Source: Parachryseolinea silvisoli | GTDB lineage: Bacteria > Bacteroidota > Bacteroidia > Cytophagales > Cyclobacteriaceae | Assembly (NCBI RefSeq): GCF_021190955.1 | Contig: NZ_JAIOAO010000003.1 | Span: forward strand, 1,240,001-1,304,000 | Direction of reading: 5' to 3' | Length of the DNA: 64,000 nt | Shown: positions 56,365 to 64,000 of the stretch, piece after piece | Layout: each line of letters starts with the position of its first letter | How positions within the stretch are numbered: position 1 is the first letter of the stretch | The notes under the pieces: model-generated | The model's input: only the letters and a program-made list of their open reading frames with translations | Databases searched by the model: none | Told to the model about the DNA's origin: nothing | Program-made: the position numbers and the translations under genes

Positions 56365-57222
56365 ATGACGGATGGCAATATGATGTTGGAGCACATCTGT
56401 AAAAGCTGCGGTAACTCCTTTCATGGTCTGTATTGCAACCTGTGTGGTGAAAAGGTCATCCTTCCCAGAGACCGTCAGATCGGCTCAGCGATGAGCAAAA
56501 TATTGATCGCGACGACCTTTAACGACAACAAGTTTATTCATTCACTCTGGCCAACCATCTCCAATCCCGGATTCCTTTCTCGTCAATATGTCGACGGACG
56601 TCGGGTGATGTATATGCGACCGTTGCAGATGTTCTTTATTCTTAACGTTGCGTACTTCTTCTTTCCCGTGCTCCAAATGTTTAATGCCTCGCTGTACACC
56701 CAGCTGAATGTGCTGCCCCATAGTAAACTGGCGCGCGAGATTGTGTTCAAAAAAATACAGCTGGAAGGAATGTCGATGAAAGGCTTCGAACTGATCTACA
56801 ACAACAAGACGGTCGGCTTAGCCAAGCTTTTGATTGTAATCTTTGTCGTACTGGCGGCCTTGCCGTTGAGTCTGATTTTCCGACGCAGGAATCGCTATTT
56901 TTCCGATCATCTGGCGTTGTCGATCGAGCTTACGAGCTTCAACCTGGCCGTGAATGCGATCGGCCTGACATTGGTCTTCTGGGTTATCAGCAAGCTATTT
57001 CAAGTGAGCCACGCCGGTTCGGCCAGCTACCTGAATGATCTGACACTGACCATCATATTCGTCTCGACCAACCTGTATTTTATCATGTACGCCGGCCGTA
57101 CATTTTATAATCAGAAGGGTAAGCGACTCGTCTTCAAAGCCCTGGGCGGCATTATTGGGCTTTTTCTGGCGCTGGAAGCCTACCGGCTTATTCTTTTCTT
57201 TATTACGATCTGGTTACTGTAG
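56365..57222 (+). CDS. DUF3667-like zinc-ribbon membrane protein
   Basis: 285 residues from ATG 56365 (the frame is open upstream to a GTG at 56290, which is less likely). N-terminal zinc ribbon CKSCGNSFHGLYCNLCGEK gives C-x2-C ... C-x2-C, followed by FIHSLWPTISNPGFLSRQYVDGRRVMYMRPLQMFF typical of DUF3667, and five membrane helices. Function unknown. The last 20 bases overlap the 3' end of the convergent AarF-type gene. Confidence 0.85.
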   Translation: MTDGNMMLEHICKSCGNSFHGLYCNLCGEKVILPRDRQIGSAMSKILIATTFNDNKFIHSLWPTISNPGFLSRQYVDGRRVMYMRPLQMFFILNVAYFFFPVLQMFNASLYTQLNVLPHSKLAREIVFKKIQLEGMSMKGFELIYNNKTVGLAKLLIVIFVVLAALPLSLIFRRRNRYFSDHLALSIELTSFNLAVNAIGLTLVFWVISKLFQVSHAGSASYLNDLTLTIIFVSTNLYFIMYAGRTFYNQKGKRLVFKALGGIIGLFLALEAYRLILFFITIWLL

Positions 57223-58516
57223 CCGCCGTGCGCATGTCGACCGTAGCGCGCAGGTCGTGCAAAATGTTATACAAACCGAAATAAGTACGGTTGATGTATA
57301 CTGCATCGCGCACGCCGCGGGCCTTCTTAGACTCCCGCAGCTCTTTCATCGTCGTGAGACGCTCCCCGAATGCAAACAATTCCTGGAAATAAGCGTCGTC
57401 TGAAAAATCAAACTTGTCCGATCGGAATGGCCGCGCCAGCAGCTCGACCAATTGTGAGAATATGCCCGTAAAGAACTTCCGGTCTTTGGCACTATCATCG
57501 GCATAAATAAACCGAAGCTGTTCGAAGATTGCATCGCGTTTGTTTACATCGGTCAGAATATCACCCTCCAGCAATTGGAAATACACGTCGTAAAAGCTCT
57601 CGGGAATAACCTTCACGCATCCAAAGTCAATAATGCCCAAGGTGTCCTGGGGTGTAATAATGAAATTGCCGGGGTGCGGATCGGCGTGCACTGCCTTGAG
57701 GCGATGCATTTGAAAATGATAGAACTCCCACATCGCCTGCCCTAACCGGGTGCCTACTTCTGGCGTAATGCCGTAACGAAGTCTTTCGCCCAGCGGCATG
57801 CCTTCGATCCAGTCCATCGCCAGAATACGTGGACCCGATAATGCGGGATAATACTGCGGAAAGATAAGGTACTGAATATGTTTACATTGCGTCGATAGTT
57901 CCATGGAGCGCTGTAGCTCGAGGTGATAATCTGTTTCCTCTAACATGCGCTGTTCGACCTCGTAGATAAACTCGTCGTACTCCACGGGGTTCAGATTAAA
58001 CATAGACAATGCGATGGGCTTTACCATGGCCAGGTCAGACTTAATACTGTCGCCCACGCCAGGGTATTGAATCTTTACCGCCAGGTTCTTGCCGTCCAGT
58101 GTAGCGCGGTGTACCTGCCCCATCGACGCAGCGTTAGAGGCTTTGTGACTGAAGGTCTCAAAAATCTCTTCCGGTCCTTTGCCAAAGTGTTGCTTAAACG
58201 TCTTAACCACGAGCGGGTACGATAGCGGCGGCGCACTGTACTGGGCCATGGCAAACTTTTGTTGGTAGGCCGTCGGCAGCAGGCTTTTATCGAGGCTCAG
58301 CATTTGTGCCACCTTTAATGCACCGCCTTTCAGCTCGCTGAGGGAATTATAGATGTCAGCGGCATTATCTTCGTGCAGCTTATCGCGGCTCATCGTCGGA
58401 TCAATGAGCTTCTTGCTATAGTGCTTGATGTAGTTGGTGCCGATCTTGGCGCCGGTCGTAATAAACTTGGTCGCCCGCTCGACCTTGGATACGGGAATGC
58501 GCTCAAACTCTTTCAT
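57203..58516 (-). CDS. AarF/UbiB/ABC1-family atypical kinase
   Basis: 437 residues. ABC1 features: KVAQMLSLD in place of the strict KxGQ, the Ala-rich nucleotide loop SNAASMGQVHRA, the VAIK-like Lys in LAVKIQYPGV, catalytic VHADPHPGNF and metal-binding IIDFGCVK. Family members support quinone or lipid biology; many bind ATP or have ATPase activity. Gene follows a TetR-type regulator with a gap of 33 bases, so the two form an operon. Confidence 0.9.
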   Translation of the reverse strand: MKEFERIPVSKVERATKFITTGAKIGTNYIKHYSKKLIDPTMSRDKLHEDNAADIYNSLSELKGGALKVAQMLSLDKSLLPTAYQQKFAMAQYSAPPLSYPLVVKTFKQHFGKGPEEIFETFSHKASNAASMGQVHRATLDGKNLAVKIQYPGVGDSIKSDLAMVKPIALSMFNLNPVEYDEFIYEVEQRMLEETDYHLELQRSMELSTQCKHIQYLIFPQYYPALSGPRILAMDWIEGMPLGERLRYGITPEVGTRLGQAMWEFYHFQMHRLKAVHADPHPGNFIITPQDTLGIIDFGCVKVIPESFYDVYFQLLEGDILTDVNKRDAIFEQLRFIYADDSAKDRKFFTGIFSQLVELLARPFRSDKFDFSDDAYFQELFAFGERLTTMKELRESKKARGVRDAVYINRTYFGLYNILHDLRATVDMRTAATVTRS

Positions 58517-58549
58517 ACTTTTTCCTTATCTCCCGTCTCTCCGTCCCGC

Positions 58550-59230
58550 TTAGAACTTATGCTGTTGGTATAAAAATTTGCCAAAGTCGAGAGCTGAATC
58601 CAATGCGCCCGTACCGATCAGATCAAAGGCCAGGTTCACGGACTTCTCGACGGCAGCGTCTGTCCGTTCAAACCCGGCGCTGTCGTCCTGTTTCCAGAAC
58701 GTCAGGATAAACCCGAGGTGCAGCCAGAACAGACGCGGATATTGTTTTTCCAGATACGGCCGCGTGGCCACGTCGCCGCGTTGTTTTCCCTCCGCCAGTA
58801 ACGTCGTAAAGAATGCGTCGAACGATTCCCGGAATGACCGTAGAAATGCCGGTGTTACTTCAAGCCGCTTCACGCCGTTCAGGTAGAGCAGTACCAGGCT
58901 CCTCTCAGGGCGCAGCGTTTCCAGCAGGGTAAAATAAAACGCCAGTACCCGCTCACGCGTATTGAAATTATTAAATGAATTATCGGCTTGTAATCTACTG
59001 ATTGTCTGATCAATGAATTCCCTCCAAATAACCCGTTCCAGCCCTTCGAAAGAGCCAAAATGCTGGTAGAATTCGTCTTCTGTGAATCCGGCATCCAAAC
59101 AGAACTTATATACAGACGGGGGTTGATGCCCGAGCGCGAGCACGTGCGCCTTATAAGCAGCCATGATTTTGGCTGGCTGGGTTTGTTTGGCAGCCGATTT
59201 GCGCGAGGAGGTTTTCTTGGCGGTATCCAT
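58550..59230 (-). CDS. TetR-family transcriptional regulator
   Basis: 226 residues from ATG 59230. After a Lys/Ala-rich start comes the HTH (VYKFCLDAGFTEDEFYQHFGSFEGLERVIW, about 42-72), then a helical ligand domain. The usual TetR HTH is slightly diverged. Cotranscribed with the AarF-type kinase; TetR-AarF pairs recur in Bacteroidota, so it probably controls that operon. Confidence 0.85.
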   Translation of the reverse strand: MDTAKKTSSRKSAAKQTQPAKIMAAYKAHVLALGHQPPSVYKFCLDAGFTEDEFYQHFGSFEGLERVIWREFIDQTISRLQADNSFNNFNTRERVLAFYFTLLETLRPERSLVLLYLNGVKRLEVTPAFLRSFRESFDAFFTTLLAEGKQRGDVATRPYLEKQYPRLFWLHLGFILTFWKQDDSAGFERTDAAVEKSVNLAFDLIGTGALDSALDFGKFLYQQHKF

Positions 59231-59301
59231 AGTGACTTTAACAGTATTACATCGCAAAGGGTTTGCACGAAACCGGTGAATCTTTCGTTAATTTAGAACC
59301 G

Positions 59302-60510
59302 ATGAGAAGCCTAGTAATGACTTCCTGCCTGTTGATCTCGTTCTTGGTCTGCAGTGGACAGGAAAAACGCCGCAGCGCTGAGGAGCTATACGAGTTGGGA
59401 GAAATTGCCAGCAACGAGGGCGACTATGCCCGCGCCGTCGATTGGCTTACGCAATGCCTCACATTAAAACCCGGCTTTACCGATGCCTACTTCGCCAGAG
59501 CCCACGCCCGCGAGCAGTTGAAAGATGTCGACGGTGCATTAACGGATTATAGTATCTACCTGGAGCGCACACCCGGCAGTCCCGAGGCACTTTTCAGCCG
59601 GGGACAGATCTTTTACCAACTCAAAAAGTACGACCAGGCTTACGACGATTTTGTTCGCTTCCTACATGCGCCACCGGGCGCGACCACAACCTTATACTTC
59701 AGTCAATCGGCACGTGTCGGTAGCAGCAACCCGGTCACTACAGCGCAGAGCGGAAACAAGCCGCTGATTTACAACTACCTTGGGGTTATTGAGCAAAAGC
59801 GCAACAAACCCGAGGTGGCTGTTGCCTGGCTCGACTCCGCCATCGCATTGAATAAGAACGAAGCAGACTTTTATGTAAACCGCGCACTTGCCCGGCAGCT
59901 ATTGAAGGACTCGGTCGGGGCCAAAGCCGACCTGCAAAAAGCGCTGATGTTGCAACCCAACCATCCTGGCGCGCTCCATAATCTCGCTGTTACCAAACGC
60001 GCCCAGGGCTCCCGTCAGGAAGCGCAAAGCTCAGTCGACCAGGCTATAGACGCAGACTCCAGCATGCTGGCTCCCTATCTTGAGCGCGCCTACCAACGCA
60101 TGGAAGGAGGCTACCTCAAGGGAGCGCTGGAGGACTACACGCAGGCTTTGGATATTGAGCGTCGTGACCCCGAAATATGGCTTAGCCGGGGCATCGTACG
60201 CGAACGGCTCAAAGACTATACCGGCGCTTTTGCTGACTATACACAAGCTATTGAACTCAAGGAAAGTTATGTCAAAGCCTGGATCAACCGCGCCAACGTC
60301 TTACTTAAGCTGGAACGTTACAAAGATGCCGTGGATGATTATACTGTCGCATTGGTCCATGTACCAGACGCCGGCGCAGCATACTATAACCGGGCCATTG
60401 CCCGTGAGCGCCTGAAACAACTGCCCGCCGCGTGCGAAGATTTGCGTAAAGCGGAATCCCTGGGTATGAAAATAGATGCCAAGCTTAAGAAAAAAATCTG
60501 CGGCGAATAA
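59302..60510 (+). CDS. Secreted tetratricopeptide-repeat protein
   Basis: 402 residues from ATG 59302 (upstream frame rejected). Signal peptide MRSLVMTSCLLISFLVCSG. About nine TPR motifs, for example GDYARAVDWLTQCLTLKP, KYDQAYDDFVRFLHAPP, GYLKGALEDYTQALDIE, RYKDAVDDYTVALVHVP, ending LPAACEDLRKAESLGM. Periplasmic protein-interaction scaffold; partners unknown. Divergent from the TetR gene. Confidence 0.9.
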   Translation: MRSLVMTSCLLISFLVCSGQEKRRSAEELYELGEIASNEGDYARAVDWLTQCLTLKPGFTDAYFARAHAREQLKDVDGALTDYSIYLERTPGSPEALFSRGQIFYQLKKYDQAYDDFVRFLHAPPGATTTLYFSQSARVGSSNPVTTAQSGNKPLIYNYLGVIEQKRNKPEVAVAWLDSAIALNKNEADFYVNRALARQLLKDSVGAKADLQKALMLQPNHPGALHNLAVTKRAQGSRQEAQSSVDQAIDADSSMLAPYLERAYQRMEGGYLKGALEDYTQALDIERRDPEIWLSRGIVRERLKDYTGAFADYTQAIELKESYVKAWINRANVLLKLERYKDAVDDYTVALVHVPDAGAAYYNRAIARERLKQLPAACEDLRKAESLGMKIDAKLKKKICGE

Positions 60511-60522
60511 ACCTTCAGGATA

Positions 60523-61260
60523 TTACACCAATTCTTTCCGCCGGAAATCGATTAGTCCGGAAATAACACCGCCCAGGCACAGCCCGCTGATCAGCACTAC
60601 GATACGTACGCCTTCGGTATCGTTCACCCGTGCATAAATCGTAAAGCGTATTACGATTACTATCACTGCAATGGTCAATAGTGTAAGCCAATAGGGAAAT
60701 GCTGCAATATTGGGTGATGGTAAAGGTCGGCGTTCCTTCAGTAGAATATAAACCAGGATACACAGCAGCCCGATAAACGAGCTGATATACTGGAGCGCAT
60801 AAAATAGCGGATAACGCACACCCTCATACGGCACAACAGTGCCCTGGTAAAAAGGCAGCTTGCTGGCAAAGTAGCCATCGGCATGAGTGAAACTATCCCA
60901 GAATAGATGCGAGGCTGTTCCAAGGGCTGCCGAGATGGCAAACGGCACCAGGTTGGCGCGTAGGTATGGCACAAACTCAAAATAATATGTGTCGTAAAAG
61001 CGGTCGCGGAAAAAAGCAGGCAGACAGGCCACCAAATTTTTCTTCACCACCTCATGGAACATCCACCCGAGAAAGATGGTCACGGGTATATTGAAGTACA
61101 AAATACTCAACAAGGTATGGCTGTACTTCCCCTCCGTACTGAGCGTAAAGAAATACGCAAAGTCTGGTGCCATACTGCCAATAATCAACCCTGTAGCCGA
61201 TAGTTTTCGGTTCTTCAACAAGGGCAGAACAAGAGCAGCATGTGAAGGTGTAAACGGCAT
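60523..61260 (-). CDS. DUF4184 family membrane protein
   Basis: 245 residues. MPFTPSHAALVLPLL, GLIIGSMAPDFAYFF and GTASHLFWDSFTHADGY are the DUF4184 hallmarks, with His/Asp positions reminiscent of metal-dependent membrane hydrolases (YdjM-like). About six membrane helices. Function unknown. It ends 12 bases from the converging TPR gene and follows the MHS transporter by 12 bases, possibly one operon. Confidence 0.88.
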   Translation of the reverse strand: MPFTPSHAALVLPLLKNRKLSATGLIIGSMAPDFAYFFTLSTEGKYSHTLLSILYFNIPVTIFLGWMFHEVVKKNLVACLPAFFRDRFYDTYYFEFVPYLRANLVPFAISAALGTASHLFWDSFTHADGYFASKLPFYQGTVVPYEGVRYPLFYALQYISSFIGLLCILVYILLKERRPLPSPNIAAFPYWLTLLTIAVIVIVIRFTIYARVNDTEGVRIVVLISGLCLGGVISGLIDFRRKELV

Positions 61261-61272
61261 ATGGTCGCAAAA

Positions 61273-62811
61273 CTACAAACTATCAACGACCTGTTCATTC
61301 TTCTTATTCTTCAGAAAGATCATGCCGATGCAGAATGTAACGGCGGCCACCACAATAGGGTACCATAGGCCCGCGAGCGGGTCGCCCGCCGGATTCGCCG
61401 TAGTCTTGCTATTCTCGAAAAGTGAGGTTGCGACAAACGGTGTCAGCCCTCCAAAAATACCATTACCGATGTGGTACGGCAGCGACATGGACGTATATCG
61501 AATGTGCGTCGGGAAAAGCTCCACCAGAAAGGCCGCAATCGGGCCATACACCATGGTGACCAGCACAAGTTGCACTAATACCAGGCCTATCAGCGCCCAG
61601 TACGGTTCCCCACTTAGCTCCAGCTCTTCCTTGGGGTCGCCGGGAGCTCCGCCGTCGGGAAGGAGAACCGTTTTCGTCAGCCTGCTACCGTCGTCATACG
61701 CCACTATTGTTTTCTCCGAAGTCATCATCATGCCATCCGCGTTGACCTGGCTATCTTTCACAATCTTCTTTTCACTGGGAATTTCTGTTTTGTACTGCAC
61801 ATCTGTCAACAGATACATCTGCCGATACAACGGCCGGAATAATAATACAGCCAGGAGCATGCCTGTCATCATAATTACTTTTCGCCCGAATTTATCGGAT
61901 AGCCAACCGAAGTATATAAACAGCGGTGTCCCGATCAGCAAGGCGATTGCCACAATATTCCGTGTCTGAACAAACTCCACGCGGCACGTCTTTTCGATAA
62001 AGGTCATGGCATAGAATTGTCCCGTATACCAGACTACACCCTGCCCTGCTGCTGCGCCAAACAATGCGATCAGCACCAGCTTCAGGTTTTCAGGTTTTGT
62101 AAAACTCTCCTTGATCGGGTTCTTTGAAATCTTTCCCGAAGCTTTGATCTGTTTAAATAACGGTGACTCGTCCATGCGCAAACGGATAAATACGGACACC
62201 GCCACGAGCACCGCGGAAAGGATAAATGGAACGCGCCATCCCCACTCACCAAACGCCTCACTACCGACGGCGCTACGCACCGCCAGAATTACGCCGATCG
62301 AAACAAACAAGCCCAGTGTTGCCGTTGTCTGAATAAAGCTCGTATAAAAACCACGCTTACCCTTGGGCGCATGTTCGGCCACATAGGTAGCGGCGCCACC
62401 GTATTCACCCCCCAGCGCAAGACCTTGCAAGAGGCGTAAGATCAATACAAGCGCCGGCGCAAACATACCGATATGTTTGTAGCCAGGAATTAAGCCGATG
62501 GCGAAAGTCGATCCCCCCATCAGCAATAACGTGATCATGAAAGTATACTTCCGGCCCACCATGTCGCCAAGCCGGCCAAACACCAGGGCGCCAAAAGGCC
62601 GCACAATAAAACCGGCAGCAAAGGTTGCCAGTGTCGCCAGAAAAGCCGCCGTGGGATTGCTCTGCGGAAAGAATTGTTCCGAAAGTATCGTGGCCAGACT
62701 GCCAAAGATGTAGAAGTCATACCATTCGATCAGCGTTCCTACGGAAGAGGCAGTGATCACAAACCAGAGCGTTTTCTTTTGCTCTGGGCTAACAGTTGGT
62801 TGGGGCGTCAT
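61273..62811 (-). CDS. MFS transporter, metabolite:H+ symporter (MHS/ProP-like) family
   Basis: 512 residues, twelve helices. MHS signatures: ASSVGTLIEWYDFYIFGSLA, FIVRPFGALVFGRLGDMVGRKYTF, RLLQGLALGGEYGGAATYVAEHAP and FPTHIRYTSMSLPYHIGNGIFGGLTPF. Related to proline/betaine, citrate or shikimate symporters; substrate not readable. An additional soluble segment of about 70 residues between two C-terminal helices (61600-61825) is unusual and makes the protein longer than the common 430-450. Confidence 0.9.
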   Translation of the reverse strand: MTPQPTVSPEQKKTLWFVITASSVGTLIEWYDFYIFGSLATILSEQFFPQSNPTAAFLATLATFAAGFIVRPFGALVFGRLGDMVGRKYTFMITLLLMGGSTFAIGLIPGYKHIGMFAPALVLILRLLQGLALGGEYGGAATYVAEHAPKGKRGFYTSFIQTTATLGLFVSIGVILAVRSAVGSEAFGEWGWRVPFILSAVLVAVSVFIRLRMDESPLFKQIKASGKISKNPIKESFTKPENLKLVLIALFGAAAGQGVVWYTGQFYAMTFIEKTCRVEFVQTRNIVAIALLIGTPLFIYFGWLSDKFGRKVIMMTGMLLAVLLFRPLYRQMYLLTDVQYKTEIPSEKKIVKDSQVNADGMMMTSEKTIVAYDDGSRLTKTVLLPDGGAPGDPKEELELSGEPYWALIGLVLVQLVLVTMVYGPIAAFLVELFPTHIRYTSMSLPYHIGNGIFGGLTPFVATSLFENSKTTANPAGDPLAGLWYPIVVAAVTFCIGMIFLKNKKNEQVVDSL

Positions 62812-62840
62812 GGGCTGTGTTTACAGTAACTACTTGTGGA

Positions 62841-62871
62841 GAAAGATACTATACAACATCAGATTTCCCAA
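62841..62871 (-). promoter_or_regulatory. Candidate promoter of MHS transporter
   Basis: Reverse strand TTG (62871-62869), 20 bases, TATCTTTC (62848-62841), one mismatch from the -7 box, about 30 bases before the ATG at 62811. Confidence 0.45.
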
Positions 62872-62925
62872 TGCAATCGGATACGGTTATCACCAGATCA
62901 CGATAAATGGTCGGAATAGCAGTAT

Positions 62926-62959
62926 ACAAAAACGAGACAGGGGGCCATAAGCCCCCTGT
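62926..62959 (-). terminator. Terminator of the TPR gene at the right edge
   Basis: Reverse-strand stem ACAGGGGGC / GCCCCCTGT (62959-62951 with 62945-62937), 5-base loop, then CTCGTTTTTG. It lies 29 bases after the stop of the TPR gene. Confidence 0.85.
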
Positions 62960-62987
62960 TGCAAATATCGTTATGTGTTACCGACAA

Positions 62988-64000
62988 TTAGTCGTCGGCA
63001 CCGAGGGCCTTCAACTTAGCCGTTACACGCGCATCGTTCTTGTCGTCTGCGATGTAGTAATACAGTTGACGCAACTTGTTGAGCAGGTCGATCTCCATAT
63101 CTTTTGACGGGATCTTCATCTTCTCTGCTTTTTCCAGGAACGGAATAGCCGCTTCACTTTGCTTCACACGCTTCTGCACCAGCTCTTGTTTTTTCTTGGC
63201 ATTAGCAGCCGAGATACCGAGTTCGTTAATATCTTTTGAAGTCTTGTCGATCTCGATCAGGTAGAAGTTTGCCAGGTTATATTGCGCGTCGAAGTAATCC
63301 GGCGTGATCGCCAATGCGCTTTCGAAATTCTTCTTGGCATCTTCAAACTTCTGCAGTTCGTTGTTCAGTACGCCCAATAGGTAGAAGCTTTGCGCATCGT
63401 TCGGGTTTGCCTTTACAGCAGTTTCCAGCAGCTTGGCAGCTTCGTCATATTTCTTGAGTTGGATGAGCGAGTTCAGCTCAACAGCCTTCAGATCTTTGTG
63501 CGTGGGCAGAACTTTCAACACGTTGCGGGAAGCTGTCAGCGCAGCTTCGTAGTTCTGATCTTCGTACGCGATAAGGGCGGGCATGGTCATAGCCTGCGCT
63601 CTTCTACCACCCAACGTTACATATTGACCCAAATACTGTACGGCTTTTTCACGCGCTTCGCCATTGAAGGCTGCATACCCGGCGTACTCGTAGAAGGTGG
63701 TATCTGTCGGCTTGAAAGCAATGCCTTTTTCGAATTGCTTCAGGGCACCTTTAAAGTCTTCACCATTAAACAGCTTGTCACCTTTCATCAAGTAGCTGTT
63801 GGTGATAGCGGAAATCGCCATATCGTAAGGAACCAGTCCGCCTTTCTTGTCAGTCACGAAGTAAGCCGACGCCTTGCTACCGGCCAGCTCATTGGCTTTC
63901 TTAAACGATGCCGCAGCAACGCTCGCCAGATCTTCGGTTGAGCTGTAAGAAGATGTAGTATCCAGAGCACCGTAAATCACGCCGCGGTAAAACCAGGTCT
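62988..64000 (-). CDS. Tetratricopeptide-repeat protein, N-terminus outside window
   Basis: At least 337 residues; the frame stays open to base 64000 (reading WFYRGVIYGALD at the edge), so the start lies to the right. About six TPR motifs, such as DFKGALKQFEKGIAFKPTD, YEAALTASRNVLKVLPTH, KYDEAAKLLETAVKANPND and KFEDAKKNFESALAITPDY, with a Lys-rich helix after them. The rest may hold a signal peptide. Function unknown beyond protein scaffolding. Confidence 0.88.
   Translation of the reverse strand, partial: TWFYRGVIYGALDTTSSYSSTEDLASVAAASFKKANELAGSKASAYFVTDKKGGLVPYDMAISAITNSYLMKGDKLFNGEDFKGALKQFEKGIAFKPTDTTFYEYAGYAAFNGEAREKAVQYLGQYVTLGGRRAQAMTMPALIAYEDQNYEAALTASRNVLKVLPTHKDLKAVELNSLIQLKKYDEAAKLLETAVKANPNDAQSFYLLGVLNNELQKFEDAKKNFESALAITPDYFDAQYNLANFYLIEIDKTSKDINELGISAANAKKKQELVQKRVKQSEAAIPFLEKAEKMKIPSKDMEIDLLNKLRQLYYYIADDKNDARVTAKLKALGADD

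Noticed and set aside
61076..61969. 297-codon open frame on the + strand
   Set aside because: Antisense to the MHS transporter and DUF4184 genes, both of which have clear family motifs; codon shadow.

Overview
The window is chromosomal DNA of a Bacteroidota bacterium, most likely an order Cytophagales relative (Chryseolinea/Ohtaekwangia-like; this placement is inference). Direct signs are two 287-residue RpoD-type sigma factors of the short Bacteroidota form, a textbook Bacteroidota promoter (TTTG-N19-TATTTTTG) in front of a tRNA gene, large chitinases ending in a type IX secretion (T9SS) sorting domain, a Y_Y_Y/propeller sensor kinase, LytTR regulators, a bacillithiol deacetylase (BshB1), and families common in the phylum (DUF983, DUF6934, DUF1328, DUF3667, START-like, DUF349). 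Several gene starts were moved from the longest open frame to the ATG that fits the family.

Layout. 1-7.4 kb: signalling block with a truncated response regulator, a LuxR-type regulator plus PAS kinase, PurT, and a tight ECF sigma / membrane protein / sigma-54 activator operon, then a TerB-like protein and an SDR. 7.5-19.4 kb: chitin block with a giant one-component-style sensor kinase, a LytTR regulator and two secreted multidomain GH18 chitinases, each closed by a strong terminator. 19.7-22.8 kb: an RpoD paralogue with a long leader, an AraC regulator, DUF983, and a DUF6934 gene plus a tiny downstream gene. 22.8-26 kb: acyltransferase-like membrane protein and a LytS/LytTR pair. 26.2-35.8 kb: isoquinoline-oxidoreductase-like IorAB, a YHS protein, an ABC-F ATPase, an orphan importer-type ATPase, a CocE-type hydrolase, and a PQQ-type sugar dehydrogenase coupled to a DUF1328 micro-membrane protein. 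35.9-39.3 kb: TreS-maltokinase fusion.

39.5-42.8 kb is the most unusual region: tRNA-Thr(TGT) with a perfect promoter, whose 3' half plus terminator is repeated 3.08 kb downstream. Between the copies lie a lipoprotein, two secreted proteins and a frameshifted ATPase relic. This looks like the footprint of an old integration at the tRNA anticodon loop.

43.3-64 kb: a radical-SAM DNA repair/modification pair, then mostly housekeeping genes: DUF349, YqgE, PdxH, BshB1, the canonical RpoD, PNPase with a leader hairpin, ribosomal S15, an LptF/G-like permease, a START-like protein, a possible 30-residue membrane peptide, HEAT and DUF3667 proteins, TetR/AarF, TPR proteins, DUF4184 and an MHS-family transporter. 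The last gene runs off the right edge. I saw no rRNA, insertion sequence, CRISPR array or replication origin.
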